A DNA stretch of 64,000 nucleotides from an uncultured Planctomycetaceae bacterium (lineage in GTDB: Bacteria > Planctomycetota > Planctomycetia > Planctomycetales > Planctomycetaceae). The DNA is taken from contig CAIYBH010000089.1 of assembly GCA_903924405.1 (NCBI GenBank), forward strand, positions 1-64,000, in the 5' to 3' direction. The translations under genes and the position numbers were made by a program. Positions 19,368-28,882 of the stretch are shown here, one piece after another. The number at the start of each line of letters is the position of its first letter. The first letter of the stretch is position 1. A model generated the notes under the pieces. It ran no database searches. It was not told where the DNA came from and was given only the letters and a program-made list of their open reading frames with translations.

Positions 19368-20246
19368 GCACGCAACTTCCGACACTGCAATCAGAACAGC
19401 AATCACCTGCGGGAATCCTTGTTTGAAGAGACTGCGAACTTGCTGCAAGGCAGGCTGTCAGAGTCCGGAAGTGTACCCTGATGTCACCGACTGCAGCAAA
19501 AGCAAATCTGAGAATCTGCAGCGTTTGAGGGCCTGCTTTTGTAATCACAGACACTCGCCCTGACGCTCCGTTGTGCGAACGACTCTGACGAGTCAGTTCG
19601 TCGGCAACCAGTCGTGATCCGGAATTTGGGCGTTGAGGTCGACTGCGGTCGTATCTTTCATCGACATGGCATGACGCAGGCCCGGATTCCGTGAACGGGA
19701 ACGTCCGGAATTCACTGTCATGTCGCCGGGCGATCTGATTATTGAGAATCCGTCGACGGGGTGTGGTTTCTAATTGCAATCCGTGGGGCGGTATCATCGG
19801 GAAAAGCGATGGCTCACAAGCAGAAAACGTGCCGGTTTATGGGGGAATTCGTTTGCTGAGCATCAGTTCCGATGCGGGATTGTGTTTGCTGGATGAAAGC
19901 GATGAAAGATGTTCAGGAGTTCATTCCGGGCGGTGTTTGAGTGACTCGAATCATGACAGAAACCTGAGAAAAATCTGAAAAAACACAGCTTCAGCGGGCC
20001 TGCTCGGGTTCATGGCCAGCTGCAGACAATTGTCCGAATTGATCCGTGGTTCTTCAACCGCAGTGATTCAGGAAATCCCCCTCTGTGAACAGCCGCCCTG
20101 AAACATCGCAGGTCCATGAAGAATTCGTGAACCTGATGGCTGCGATCGTTGGCGAAACAATTGCCGCACGGTAGACTTGCGGTACGAGCGTGGTATGCAG
20201 GCTGTGCAGTATTAGCTGGGTGGCGGTGCCGCCGGGGAGCTTTTTT
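19368..20246. other. Long divergent intergenic region with one strong hairpin
   Basis: This stretch of nearly 880 bases lies between the leftward DUF1570 gene and the rightward STAS gene. The only clear structure is a 10-bp stem with one bulge (19576-19585 with 19590-19600, loop TGAC). Open frames here are not protein-like. The part nearest 20246 should carry the promoter of the STAS-LOG pair. Confidence 0.4.
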
Positions 20247-20612
20247 GTGACTGAAGTTCCGGACTATTTCAAGATTGAGTGGCACGGGAACACGGTGATT
20301 GTCACCCCTTCGTCCAGTGTCGAATCACTGACGTGGGATCTTGTTGAGCGAGCCGCCGACCTGATCATGGAGCCGTTGAATGATCAACAGGCCCCAATGG
20401 TGATCGTGGACCTCAGTCATGTTCGCTATTTCGGGTCGGTGTTTCTGGCCCTGCTGCTCAGGTGTCACAAGTTCGTCAAACGCAAGGGGGGCGAATTGGT
20501 GCTCTGCGGCGCCAGCGACCTTGCGCTGGAACTGCTGCGAATCACGGCTCTGGATACCATCTGGGCCATCTATGACACCCGTACTGATGCGATGGATGCC
20601 CTGCTGAATTAA
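20247..20612 (+). CDS. STAS-domain protein (anti-sigma factor antagonist-like)
   Basis: The 121-residue product is a single STAS domain: [12 protein letters not shown] strand, [21 protein letters not shown] with the Asp-Leu-Ser and the SpoIIAA-type phospho-site region, and [14 protein letters not shown] proteins bind anti-sigma kinases or act in stressosome-like switches. At the usual phosphorylated Ser/Thr the sequence has Ser in YFGSVFL. The start is the GTG at 20247 with GGGGAG seven bases upstream; a longer frame begins at 20190. The LOG gene follows after 37 bases, so they may be cotranscribed. Confidence 0.85.
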   Translation: MTEVPDYFKIEWHGNTVIVTPSSSVESLTWDLVERAADLIMEPLNDQQAPMVIVDLSHVRYFGSVFLALLLRCHKFVKRKGGELVLCGASDLALELLRITALDTIWAIYDTRTDAMDALLN

Positions 20613-20649
20613 CGTCCGGCGTGGAAACAACCTTTGGAAGGGACTTGCT

Positions 20650-21708
20650 GTGTCCGGCCGAAATCTCCTGAGGCATCCGCTTGCGTCCGAATCCGAGGTA
20701 ATTGAACATGTTGCCGAACTCAGGCAACATGAACAGTTGATTCAGGAAATCAAGGAAACCGCCGACAAGCTGGCCGGTGACAATGCCTCCCGCGGCGATC
20801 TGAAAATACTCAGTCGCGCCCTGAAGGAATTGCGATACGCCTTCAAGGTGTTTGCCCCCTACCGCCGCAACCGAAAAGTTTCCGTCTTCGGTTCGGCTCG
20901 AACACACTCCGCTCATCCTGCATTCCAGACGGCAGAAACCTTCGGACGCCGGATGGCTGAAGAAGGCTGGATGGTGGTGACCGGAGCAGGTGGTGGCATC
21001 ATGGAAGCAGCGCATCGTGGATCCGGCCGCGACATGGCGATGGGACTGAATATCCTGCTTCCCTTCGAACAGCAGGCCAATCCCGTGATCGCCGGTGATC
21101 CGAAACTCGTCAGCCTCAAGTACTTCTTCACGCGGAAGCTGATGTTTGTCAAAGAGGTGCATGCGATTGTCACCTGCCCCGGTGGTTTTGGAACCCTGGA
21201 TGAGGTCTTCGAAACGCTGACGCTGGTGCAGACCGGCAAACGTGACCTGATGCCGTTGGTGCTGCTGGATCAACCCGGAGGGACCTATTGGGATGGCTTT
21301 CTTCGCTACGTTCGACAGGAACTGCTGCAGAGCGAGCTGATTTCTCCCAGTGATCTCTCCCTGTTTAAAGTCACAGACAATGTAGAAGATGCTGTGGAAG
21401 AAATACTCGGTTTTTACAGCGTCTATAACAGTATGCGTTTCGTTCGGGATCTGCTGGTACTTCGACTGCACCTGGCACCGACCGAACAGTTGCTTCAACG
21501 CCTGAATGATGAGTTCTCCGACATCTGCGTAAAGGGGCGGATTGAACGCGTTCCGACGCAACCCGTGGAAGCCGACGATGAACACCTCGTGGAACTCCCT
21601 CGGATCGGTTTTGTCTTCAATCGGCGCAGCGTCGGTCGGCTCAGAGAAATGATCGATCTGATCAATTGCGAAATGGAAGGCTACTGCTCGCCCTGCAGCC
21701 TGCAGTAA
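20650..21708 (+). CDS. LOG family protein (Rossmann-fold nucleotide-binding)
   Basis: The 352-residue product has the LOG/lysine-decarboxylase-like core at about 75-260 with [19 protein letters not shown] and PGGFGTLDE (177-185), the family signature PGGxGTxxE. LOG proteins cleave nucleoside monophosphates (phosphoribohydrolases); the bacterial PpnN type has long extensions, as here on both sides. The roughly 70-residue N-terminal helical region and C-terminal tail point away from the short cytokinin-type enzyme. The GTG at 20650 is preceded by GGAAGGGA. Confidence 0.8.
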   Translation: MSGRNLLRHPLASESEVIEHVAELRQHEQLIQEIKETADKLAGDNASRGDLKILSRALKELRYAFKVFAPYRRNRKVSVFGSARTHSAHPAFQTAETFGRRMAEEGWMVVTGAGGGIMEAAHRGSGRDMAMGLNILLPFEQQANPVIAGDPKLVSLKYFFTRKLMFVKEVHAIVTCPGGFGTLDEVFETLTLVQTGKRDLMPLVLLDQPGGTYWDGFLRYVRQELLQSELISPSDLSLFKVTDNVEDAVEEILGFYSVYNSMRFVRDLLVLRLHLAPTEQLLQRLNDEFSDICVKGRIERVPTQPVEADDEHLVELPRIGFVFNRRSVGRLREMIDLINCEMEGYCSPCSLQ

Positions 21709-21724
21709 AGGTCAAGAGTGACCT
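21709..21724 (+). terminator. Possible stem-loop terminator after the LOG gene
   Basis: A perfect 6-bp stem AGGTCA/TGACCT with a 4-base loop starts right after the LOG stop codon. There is no T-run, so it may only protect the 3' end. Confidence 0.3.
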
Positions 21725-21929
21725 CGGTCGACGCCGTGTTTCTTATCCGGTGCGGGTAGCTGACCGGGTGTGTCAGGCCCCGCGGCGTGTGGATTCTGCC
21801 GGTTCCCCTGCGGAATCCCGTTGAACATTTATCGGATCCCGGTCAGAATACATCTCAGTGGCCCCGGGGACGGCCGTTCGCTGTTCACCTGATGCTGTCC
21901 GCGTTTTCGATTTTAGCCAGGAGCGTGTC

Positions 21930-22343
21930 ATGTTGCGACGTCAGGCGCTTTCCGCGATCTCATTCAGCATTCTGAGCGGGACAGTGCTGCCGACTCTGAC
22001 TTTCGGACAGCAACCTTCAGCCGACCTTTCAACAGATTCGGTTTTCCAACTGCAGTTGCAGGCACTTCAGCAAATGCTGGCCACTTCAGCGCCAATGACA
22101 GCCACGGTCACCGAGTGTCATGCGTTAACCACAGAGACGCTGATCCGACTGAGTCGTCAGCAAGCCCTGTCGGCGTCGTTCTGTCAGTGCCTGGCCGATG
22201 CGATACTTCGTGTGGTCGATTCCGTTGACACTCGTCGTCTGTCGTCAGGGTACCCCGGCACGGATCAGCGACAATTTCTGCTGGCCCTGCATCAGCAACT
22301 TCTGCACAAAGTCTGGGTGATCGCAGCACAGACCGCCGCCTGA
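21930..22343 (+). CDS. Small secreted protein of unknown function
   Basis: The 137-residue product has a signal peptide (LSAISFSILSGTVLPTLTFG) and a helical remainder rich in Gln and Leu (LQLQALQQMLATS, QRQFLLALHQQLLH). AGGAG lies 8 bases before the ATG at 21930. Two Cys in FCQCLADAI are the only notable residues. I do not recognise a family. It converges with the TolC-like gene. Confidence 0.5.
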   Translation: MLRRQALSAISFSILSGTVLPTLTFGQQPSADLSTDSVFQLQLQALQQMLATSAPMTATVTECHALTTETLIRLSRQQALSASFCQCLADAILRVVDSVDTRRLSSGYPGTDQRQFLLALHQQLLHKVWVIAAQTAA

Positions 22344-22370
22344 TGACTTAACGGAAACCACAGGCGTGTG

Positions 22371-24242
22371 TCAGGGGATCGGAGGAACCGAATCCTGGTC
22401 CGGCATTTCCGGGACAGGCGGCACCTCGGGCTTTGTTCCCGGTGTCTGATTTCGTCTTGGGAAGTCGTTCAATTCAAACGCTTCTTCAGAGGCCTGCTGC
22501 AACTCCTGGTATCGCGGCGAATTCTGTCCCGGAGTCAGAGACTTCGGATATTCCCTTGTCTCCTCAAGGCACCAGCCGCGCGGACCAATGCTGCCGTACC
22601 GCTCTTCAACAAATCGGATGCCATGAGTTTCCAGGATGGTGCCTGACTGCAGTTCCAGGTTGGCCAATTCTGCATTGTAAGCGGTCAGCGACTGGGCCTC
22701 TGCCGACACGGCATTTGCCCAGTCCGTGATCGCCAGCAACTCACTCAGCAGAGTGTCGCGCTGTGCCTCAATGTTCGCTCGCTGTGCCCGGACGTTGAAG
22801 GCAGATGCCTGACGAGCTTCGCGAAACGCTTCGTATTGCTGGAGATTCTGCTCCACACTTCGAAGAACAGTGGCCAACTGATGTTCAATCTGATGCAGTG
22901 ATTGGCGCAGGTTGGCCCGGTCCTTTGCGATGAGCAACTCCTGCGAACGGACCCTCGCACGTGACTCACGCAGAGACAGTGGGACTGTGAAGGTGACGCC
23001 CAGTGACCAGTCTGTATTGTCGTTAAAGGGGGCATCGACCTGCTGATTGCCGGCGATTGTACGGCCCGAGAGCCCGTTCCAGCGATACAGTGCATTGGCG
23101 TCAAGTGCCGGTCGGGCCTGATTGGATTGTTGGATCAGTCGCTGCTGATCCGCACTCAGAATCAGATTCAGTTCGATCAGATCCGGGCGGCTGGCTTGTG
23201 CGGTTTCGACCACCTCTTTCCAGCGAAACTCGATCCGGTCGCGTGTGGGCGGCGTGGAAGGGACAAGTCGCTGACCATCTTCCGGTGGCAGTCCCAGAAT
23301 GTTTCGCAGCGCCGCTTCACGCTGCAGGACGGAGGCCCTTGCCTGAACCAGCGTTGCACGGGCGTTGGACCATGATGCCTGTGCCTGTGCTGCGGCAGGA
23401 CGATTTCGCAGGCCCACATCAGCTTTGGCTTCAAGACTGCGGAATGAAAACTCCAGCTGCTCAACCTGAATTTCGCGAGCCCAGAGTTCGGTACGGGCCT
23501 GAACGAGCGACCAGTAGGCGGCAATCACGTCCCGCACAAGCTGTTGCATCGCTCCCTTGAATTGAAAGTAGGACTGCTCCTGCTGAAGTCGGGCGATCAC
23601 AATCGGAGCATTGTTGGCAGCCAGACCGGCGCCAGCCAGAATCGGTTGCGTGTAGCTCACATCCATCGAAGGCTGATTTCGAGTGTAGAACCCGCCGCCG
23701 TCGTCACTGCTGAATCTGTCACGCGCCCCGATGGAAGCCAGACCCCCAAGGCGGTTGCGATCACTGAGCGCAACGCCGTAGTCCGTGCCCGCTGTCGCCG
23801 ATCCGTCGATTGTTCCGTCGGCGCCGTTCAGATACGGGAACTCATTCCTGCGAAAAGCAGTGTTCGCCTGAAAGACGGGGTCGAATCGACCTTTGGCGAC
23901 ATCAATCGGCGCTACGGCAATCGCTGTGTCATAGATGGTTCTTCCGGATGCGGTCGCACCGACCCCGGTCAGCACACGGATGACCTCAGTGTTTGCGAGG
24001 GCAGTTTTGAGACATTCATCGAGGGAGAGATAACGCTCTGTGGCCGCCATTTCCTGAGTTGCGACAGTTACGGGTTCCGGGCCAGCAGGCCGGCGGATCC
24101 CGGACAATTTCCGTGGTTCCGACCAGCGAATGTGATCTTCATCCGCTGGAATGACCTGAGCGGTGGCCGTAAGGCTGGATGCGGCACTGCTCAGGGGCAG
24201 GCACAGCATGAAAAGCAGGGTTTTTCCACGTCCGATTCTCAT
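22371..24242 (-). CDS. TolC family outer membrane efflux protein
   Basis: The 623-residue product has a signal peptide (LLFMLCLPLSSAASSLTATA), then LSLDECLKTALANTEVIR, the usual TolC opening. Long helical pairs follow with repeat symmetry (VQARTELWAREIQVEQLEFS, YRWNG before a beta segment, and a second RVRSQELLIAKDRANLRQSL). TolC trimers form the outer-membrane exit duct of tripartite pumps or type I secretion. It lies 47 bases downstream of an ABC ATPase gene on the same strand, suggesting an ABC-driven exporter. The expected membrane-fusion protein and FtsX-type permease are not here. Confidence 0.87.
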   Translation of the reverse strand: MRIGRGKTLLFMLCLPLSSAASSLTATAQVIPADEDHIRWSEPRKLSGIRRPAGPEPVTVATQEMAATERYLSLDECLKTALANTEVIRVLTGVGATASGRTIYDTAIAVAPIDVAKGRFDPVFQANTAFRRNEFPYLNGADGTIDGSATAGTDYGVALSDRNRLGGLASIGARDRFSSDDGGGFYTRNQPSMDVSYTQPILAGAGLAANNAPIVIARLQQEQSYFQFKGAMQQLVRDVIAAYWSLVQARTELWAREIQVEQLEFSFRSLEAKADVGLRNRPAAAQAQASWSNARATLVQARASVLQREAALRNILGLPPEDGQRLVPSTPPTRDRIEFRWKEVVETAQASRPDLIELNLILSADQQRLIQQSNQARPALDANALYRWNGLSGRTIAGNQQVDAPFNDNTDWSLGVTFTVPLSLRESRARVRSQELLIAKDRANLRQSLHQIEHQLATVLRSVEQNLQQYEAFREARQASAFNVRAQRANIEAQRDTLLSELLAITDWANAVSAEAQSLTAYNAELANLELQSGTILETHGIRFVEERYGSIGPRGWCLEETREYPKSLTPGQNSPRYQELQQASEEAFELNDFPRRNQTPGTKPEVPPVPEMPDQDSVPPIP

Positions 24243-24289
24243 GCCTGTATTGATCGGCGCGAATATTCAGCTTCCATGAATGATTCAGG

Positions 24290-25054
24290 TTACACCGATG
24301 ATTCGGCCGGTGTCTGTTCTTCCTCAGGTAACGATTCGGCAGAATGGAGAAACTGAAACGCCTCCTCATAATTGCGAGTGTCCGCACCAATGCGCCCGTC
24401 ACGCAGTACCAGAATCCGGCGAGCATGTTTGGCAACATTCAGGTCATGCGTCACCAGAATCACGGTGATCTGCCGGGTTTCGTTCAGGTGCCGGAATAAC
24501 TCAATCACCTCCCGACTGGTTTTGGAATCGAGATTGCCCGTTGGCTCGTCTCCCATCAGGATCGACGGATTGGTGACCAGCGCTCTGGCAATCGCCACTC
24601 GCTGCTGCTGCCCTCCCGAAAGTTGCCCGGGGTGGTGGTCCAGCCGGCTTCCCAGTCCAACCATCTCCAGCATCTGAGTGGCCCGTTCACGGCGTTTTCC
24701 GGCAGACATCGCCGAACCGTAAAGCAGCGGCAATTCCACGTTTTCGAGGGCCGACGTGCGTGCCAGGAGGTTGAAGTTCTGAAAGACAAACCCGATGTGC
24801 CGATTCCGGATCCCCGCTCGGGCATTTCGGGACATGTCGGCGATTTCCTGGCCGTCCAGGAGGTAGCTGCCGGTCGACGGACGATCAAGGCACCCTAACG
24901 TATTCATCAACGTTGACTTGCCGGAACCGGAGGGACCGAGCAGTGCAACATATTCGCCCCGTTCGATCGAAAGATCGGTGGGCCGCAGCGCATGAACCTG
25001 GACTTCGCCAAGATCATAGGTTTTAGAGATATTCCTCAACTCAATCAGCGCCAT
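24290..25054 (-). CDS. ABC transporter ATP-binding protein (MacB/LolD type)
   Basis: The 254-residue ATPase has Walker A GPSGSGKST, Q-loop VFQNFNLLART, signature LSGGQQQRVAIARAL, Walker B ILMGDEPT and H-loop VTHD. The TGNLDSKT D-loop and size fit the MacB/LolD group. With the TolC-like gene downstream it probably powers export across both membranes. The start at 25054 gives MALIELRNISKTY. A short acidic tail (LPEEEQTPAES) ends the protein. Confidence 0.92.
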   Translation of the reverse strand: MALIELRNISKTYDLGEVQVHALRPTDLSIERGEYVALLGPSGSGKSTLMNTLGCLDRPSTGSYLLDGQEIADMSRNARAGIRNRHIGFVFQNFNLLARTSALENVELPLLYGSAMSAGKRRERATQMLEMVGLGSRLDHHPGQLSGGQQQRVAIARALVTNPSILMGDEPTGNLDSKTSREVIELFRHLNETRQITVILVTHDLNVAKHARRILVLRDGRIGADTRNYEEAFQFLHSAESLPEEEQTPAESSV

Positions 25055-25127
25055 GGTGCATGAACTTTTTCAAAAAAAGTGCCGGCCGTCGAGGCTGCTG
25101 CCCACGGACGCAGGTGATGGTGTCGGG

Positions 25128-26309
25128 TCAGGTACAGGCACCGCCGTAAAGGGCCAGAAATGATTCCACGTTCATCTTCCTTGGATTGAAGGTGCCGGTC
25201 CACTGTTGTGCAGCGTCTTCAGCAAGTTCATGCAGCGTTTGTGGACTGAGGGGTTGTGTGGAAAGTTCATCAAGGACCAGCGGCAGTCTGGCTTGTTTCA
25301 GGAATTCAGTGAAGCCGTCAGCCAGCACTTTCGCCGCAGTTGCTTCGGATTCGATGTGTGTCTTCCACCCGGAGGCGATCAGCAGTTCGGAGTATAGTCC
25401 GTCAACCACATCCGCATTCCAGCGAATGACATGGGGCATCATCAGTCCGACAGCATGACCATGCGTAGTGCCAAAACGCGCCGTCAGAGGATTGGCTGCT
25501 GCGTGCGCTGCCCCCAGCATGCTGTTTTCTATCGCTGCACCCGCCAGAAAGGCTCCCAGTTGCATGTTGCCGCGTGCATTCAGATCATCTGGTTGCCGCA
25601 ATACCGTGGTAAAGGACTGCGCCAGAAGAGCCCATGCCTGTCGCGCGAACATCTGAGCTATCGAATTTCGTCGCGTGGAGACGAAACTCTCAATCGCATG
25701 TGTCATTGCGTCGATCCCCGTGGCCGCCGTGACCGCCGCCGGCATGGTCAGCGTCAGTTCCGGGTCAAGGATCGCTGCGCGACACGCCGCTCCAGGGGCC
25801 CCACAGGCCATTTTTATATGCGTCTCGGCATCGGCTATGACCGCAAAGGATTGTGCTTCGCTGCCGGTTCCCGCGGTTGTCGGGATTGCAATCATCGGCA
25901 GCATCGGCTGTCGAGTCTTTCGGACGCCCTTGTAGTCATGGATTCTTCCACCGTTGGTCAGCAGGAAATTGGCTCCCTTGCCACAGTCCATGCTACTGCC
26001 ACCTCCAAGCCCCAGAATCAGATCAATACCGAGTGGTTCGGCAAATTCCGCACACCTGCGGACATCTTCTGAAGTCGGATTCTCTGCGACGTCATCGAAC
26101 ACACTGCAGCGAATTCCCGCCTGCGTCAGAATCCTCGCCGCTTTTTCACAATGCCCGGCGCGGCGCAGCCCGGAGTCCGTGACCAGCAGCACATGTGTAC
26201 CGCTCAACTCCTGACACACCGATGCCAGCTGTCCAAGCGATCCGGCACCAAAGATCAGACGCGTGCGCTGATGATAATCAAATGCAGACAGGGAGGGTTC
26301 ACCATTCAT
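25128..26309 (-). CDS. Iron-containing alcohol dehydrogenase (group III)
   Basis: The 393-residue enzyme has GGGSSMD (102-108), the NAD(P)-binding loop of the family, PTTAGTGSE, and metal ligands in DAMTHAIE and MLGAAHAAANPLTARFGTTH plus HGHAVG. These enzymes interconvert alcohols and aldehydes with NAD(P)H. The substrate cannot be told from sequence. It lies 73 bases upstream of the ABC ATPase on the same strand, so the three genes may be one transcript, but the functions share no obvious theme. Confidence 0.9.
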   Translation of the reverse strand: MNGEPSLSAFDYHQRTRLIFGAGSLGQLASVCQELSGTHVLLVTDSGLRRAGHCEKAARILTQAGIRCSVFDDVAENPTSEDVRRCAEFAEPLGIDLILGLGGGSSMDCGKGANFLLTNGGRIHDYKGVRKTRQPMLPMIAIPTTAGTGSEAQSFAVIADAETHIKMACGAPGAACRAAILDPELTLTMPAAVTAATGIDAMTHAIESFVSTRRNSIAQMFARQAWALLAQSFTTVLRQPDDLNARGNMQLGAFLAGAAIENSMLGAAHAAANPLTARFGTTHGHAVGLMMPHVIRWNADVVDGLYSELLIASGWKTHIESEATAAKVLADGFTEFLKQARLPLVLDELSTQPLSPQTLHELAEDAAQQWTGTFNPRKMNVESFLALYGGACT

Positions 26310-26500
26310 GTGTGATGATACTGGGGCAGAGATTGGGGGAGGTGTTTTCCTGCTGCTGCAGAATTCACCGTGGGCGGGTCAAAGAGACCGGCAGGCCGGA
26401 CAAGGTGGACACAGCCCTCCGATTCTCTCGTCGTCATCATAGAGAACCGTCTGCCCGACTCCAAGTGCCGGAGTAAATGTGCGCACCAACGCGTTGTGAA

Positions 26501-27301
26501 TCAGAAATCGGGAAATCGAAACGCTCCGAGGTCGTCCTCGCCGAACCCCACTTCGGTAAATGGCTCAGGTGGGGAAATTGGTGACAGCAAGTCCTGTGAC
26601 TCCACTCCAGCTCGATTCACCTGCTGTGAAACGCAGTACTTCTGCAGGTGGCCTGAAGGCAGGGGACGCAGACATTCGGAAAGCTGCCCGGGACTGGCAT
26701 GCGGGCTGAGCCAGAGTTTCCACGATTCTGGTGGCAGAATCACGGGCATGCGGTCGTGCAGTTCCCGTACATCCCTGCTGGCCTCAGTGGTGAGAATGGT
26801 GCAGGTGGTCCAGGTCGAACACGCCATCGGGGACTGCGGAGCTTCACTTGTGTGCTGCGCGACATCTGCCGCTGATGCGGGCGGTTGCCAGGTTTCCCAG
26901 AGTCCAGCCATCGCAAATGGGGACTCGTTCGGTTGATGTATCCACCACGGCTGCTTCTTTCCGGTACTGAGCCTCTGCCATTCATAGAAACCATCCGCCG
27001 GAATCAGGCAGCGACGACGAGTGAATGCCGCGCGGAACGCCGGCTTTTCTGAAACGGTCTCTGCACGCGCGTTGATCATGCGTGAGCCGATCGAGGCGTC
27101 TTTAGCCCACGAGGGGATCAATCCCCATCGCATCCACGCAGCTTCCCTGCCCTCCGCGATGTCCCGCGCCGCCCGGATGACAAGCACGTTCTGCGTCGGC
27201 GCAATATTAAACCGAGCCCCGAATCCCGACGGGATCCCCGGAATCTGAAAAATGGCCATCAGCACATCCGGTGCCGTCCTGAGCGTAAAACGACCACACA
27301 T
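26501..27301 (-). CDS. SRAP domain protein (YedK/HMCES-like abasic-site shield)
   Basis: The 266-residue product begins MCGRF, where Cys2 forms the thiazolidine crosslink to abasic sites. It also has NARAE (Asn77), GFYEW (Glu107) and LHDRMPVIL, whose His completes the active site. SRAP proteins shield abasic sites in single-stranded DNA during replication and are often tied to the SOS response. The length is slightly above the usual 220-240 because of a C-terminal extension (SPPEPFTEVGFGEDDLG). No LexA-like box was seen upstream. Confidence 0.92.
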   Translation of the reverse strand: MCGRFTLRTAPDVLMAIFQIPGIPSGFGARFNIAPTQNVLVIRAARDIAEGREAAWMRWGLIPSWAKDASIGSRMINARAETVSEKPAFRAAFTRRRCLIPADGFYEWQRLSTGKKQPWWIHQPNESPFAMAGLWETWQPPASAADVAQHTSEAPQSPMACSTWTTCTILTTEASRDVRELHDRMPVILPPESWKLWLSPHASPGQLSECLRPLPSGHLQKYCVSQQVNRAGVESQDLLSPISPPEPFTEVGFGEDDLGAFRFPDF

Positions 27302-27323
27302 TTCATCATCTCCAACTCAATCA

Positions 27324-27336
27324 GGTGCCAGGCACC
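27324..27336. repeat. REP-like palindrome GGTGCC-A-GGCACC
   Basis: A perfect 6-bp inverted repeat with a one-base centre sits 62 bases before the RAYT start. Two near copies lie after the gene. Confidence 0.75.
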
Positions 27337-27397
27337 TTGACAAGCAGGATAAGCTTGAATAGACTTTTTTGCAACCCTGTTGTCTGGAGAAACGAAA

Positions 27398-28444
27398 ATG
27401 CCACGAGTCAATCGCCGGGACATACTTGCTGATGCTGAAGTTCAGGTGTTTCACGTTGTAAATCGCTGTGTGCGGAGAACTCATTTGTGTGGCAGGGATC
27501 CCCTGTCAAAGAAAGATTACTCGCATCGCAGGGAGTGGATTCGGCAGCGGCTGGAGTTTCTTGCGGGGGTCTTTGCGGTTGAAATTCTCAGCTACGCGGT
27601 GATGAGTAACCATCTGCATGTGGTTGTTCGGACGCGTCCGGATGTTACTGAGTCGTGGTCGGATGATGATATTGCGCGGCGCTGGTGGAATTTGTTTCCG
27701 AAACGCAAAGGCGGGGTTGAGGGGGTTGCAGAGCCGACGGTAGAGGAGTTACAGCAGATCAGGAACAGTACGGGGGGAGTTAAGGAGAAGCGACGCCGGT
27801 TGTCGAATTTGTCGTGGTTCATGAAATGTCTCTGTGAGCCTATTGCCAAGCGGGCCAATCACGATGATGAGGTGCGGGGGCATTTCTGGGAATCACGCTA
27901 TAAGGCTCAGCCTTTGCTGGATGAAATGGCGATTGCTGCATGTATGGCGTACGTGGATTTGAATCCGGTACGAGCAGGTATCGCTGAATCTCCTGAGACC
28001 AGCAACTTTACGGGAGTTCAGGCGAGAATTCAGGATCGCCAGTTGGTTCGTTGCTCGCATCCTGATGAGGCTCCTGAGGCAAGGCTCGAGGATGGGCCGC
28101 ATGCTGGCTGGCTTTCGCCAGTTGAGTTGGTGAAGGTGGATGAAAAAGCTCCGGAAAAGCAAACCGCCCGGCGTCCGTCCAGCAAGGGGTGTCTGGGAAT
28201 GACGCTGGATCAGTACCTGCAGCTTCTGGATTGGACCGGGCGACAGTGGCGTCCGGGTAAGTCTGGAGCCATTTCCCGTACGCTGCAGCCCATTCTGGAG
28301 CGGTTGGACTGCACAGTTGAGTCATGGTTGGATTTGGTGAGCAATTTTCGCCGTCGTTTTCGGACTGAAGCGGGGCGGCAGGAAGCCTTGTTGGGTGTAA
28401 GTGCCCTGCGTCGAATGTGCCGCTCTGGAAGTCGAGGTTGTTGA
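27398..28444 (+). CDS. REP-associated tyrosine transposase (RAYT, Y1/HUH family)
   Basis: The 348-residue product has the HUH motif in MSNHLHVVVR (near residue 70), WFMKCLCEPIAKRAN and HFWESRYKAQPLLDE, then MAYVDLNPVRAG, all typical of TnpA_REP proteins related to IS200/IS605 transposases. They act on REP palindromes in single-stranded DNA. The extra C-terminal region (about 230-348) is longer than in enterobacterial RAYTs. GGAGAA lies about 6 bases before the ATG at 27398. Palindromes at 27324, 28778 and 28825 flank the gene, supporting the RAYT/REP call. RAYTs are usually single-copy and domesticated, so it may not be mobile. Confidence 0.88.
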   Translation: MPRVNRRDILADAEVQVFHVVNRCVRRTHLCGRDPLSKKDYSHRREWIRQRLEFLAGVFAVEILSYAVMSNHLHVVVRTRPDVTESWSDDDIARRWWNLFPKRKGGVEGVAEPTVEELQQIRNSTGGVKEKRRRLSNLSWFMKCLCEPIAKRANHDDEVRGHFWESRYKAQPLLDEMAIAACMAYVDLNPVRAGIAESPETSNFTGVQARIQDRQLVRCSHPDEAPEARLEDGPHAGWLSPVELVKVDEKAPEKQTARRPSSKGCLGMTLDQYLQLLDWTGRQWRPGKSGAISRTLQPILERLDCTVESWLDLVSNFRRRFRTEAGRQEALLGVSALRRMCRSGSRGC

Positions 28445-28777
28445 CGACAATAAGTCCGTTCCTCCAGTGAGCGGTGTCTGCCTCCGGTGATGTCTGAAAC
28501 ACTCGAGCAATTCACGCAGGCTTTCATGGCGACGGTGAGTTGTTGATCGCCACTGTATCTCCCATGGCTCAATTACATGGTGAGAGTTTCTGCCGCGTGT
28601 TCTCTGTAATGTGGCTTCAATTGTGGTCGGCAAGTCAGGCCGGCGGCGGCAATTGTTTCGCCAGGTAAGCCGCCAGAATACCGTTTCCGTTTCATCGAAT
28701 TGAGAGATAGGAAACAGCTGATTCTTTGGGGGAATAAAGAGTTTTGAGGGTGCCCGGCGTCAGGTTTCTTCGGTACG

Positions 28778-28794
28778 AAGGTGCATGGCACCTT
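28778..28794. repeat. REP-like palindrome AAGGTGC-ATG-GCACCTT
   Basis: A 7-bp perfect stem with a 3-base loop. It is a variant of the palindrome upstream of the RAYT gene. Confidence 0.75.
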
Positions 28795-28824
28795 AAGTTC
28801 CTGTGTGAAACAAACGCTGTGCAA

Positions 28825-28835
28825 GTGCCTGGCAC
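28825..28835. repeat. REP-like palindrome GTGCC-T-GGCAC
   Basis: A 5-bp perfect stem with a one-base centre, 31 bases after the previous copy. The pair could fold together. Confidence 0.7.
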
Positions 28836-28882
28836 CTATGAGTTTAGAAGTGTTAAATGGCAAGATGATGGATAACTGTGTT

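Larger units (their letters stand above)
28445..28882. other. Intergenic region after the RAYT gene, with REP-like palindromes
   Basis: This 438-base stretch between the RAYT gene and a convergent membrane-protein gene carries two GGTGCC-type palindromes near its right end. No coding frame is convincing. Confidence 0.5.

Noticed and set aside
20542-21585. 347-codon minus-strand ORF
   Set aside because: It is antisense to the LOG-family gene, whose motifs are unmistakable.
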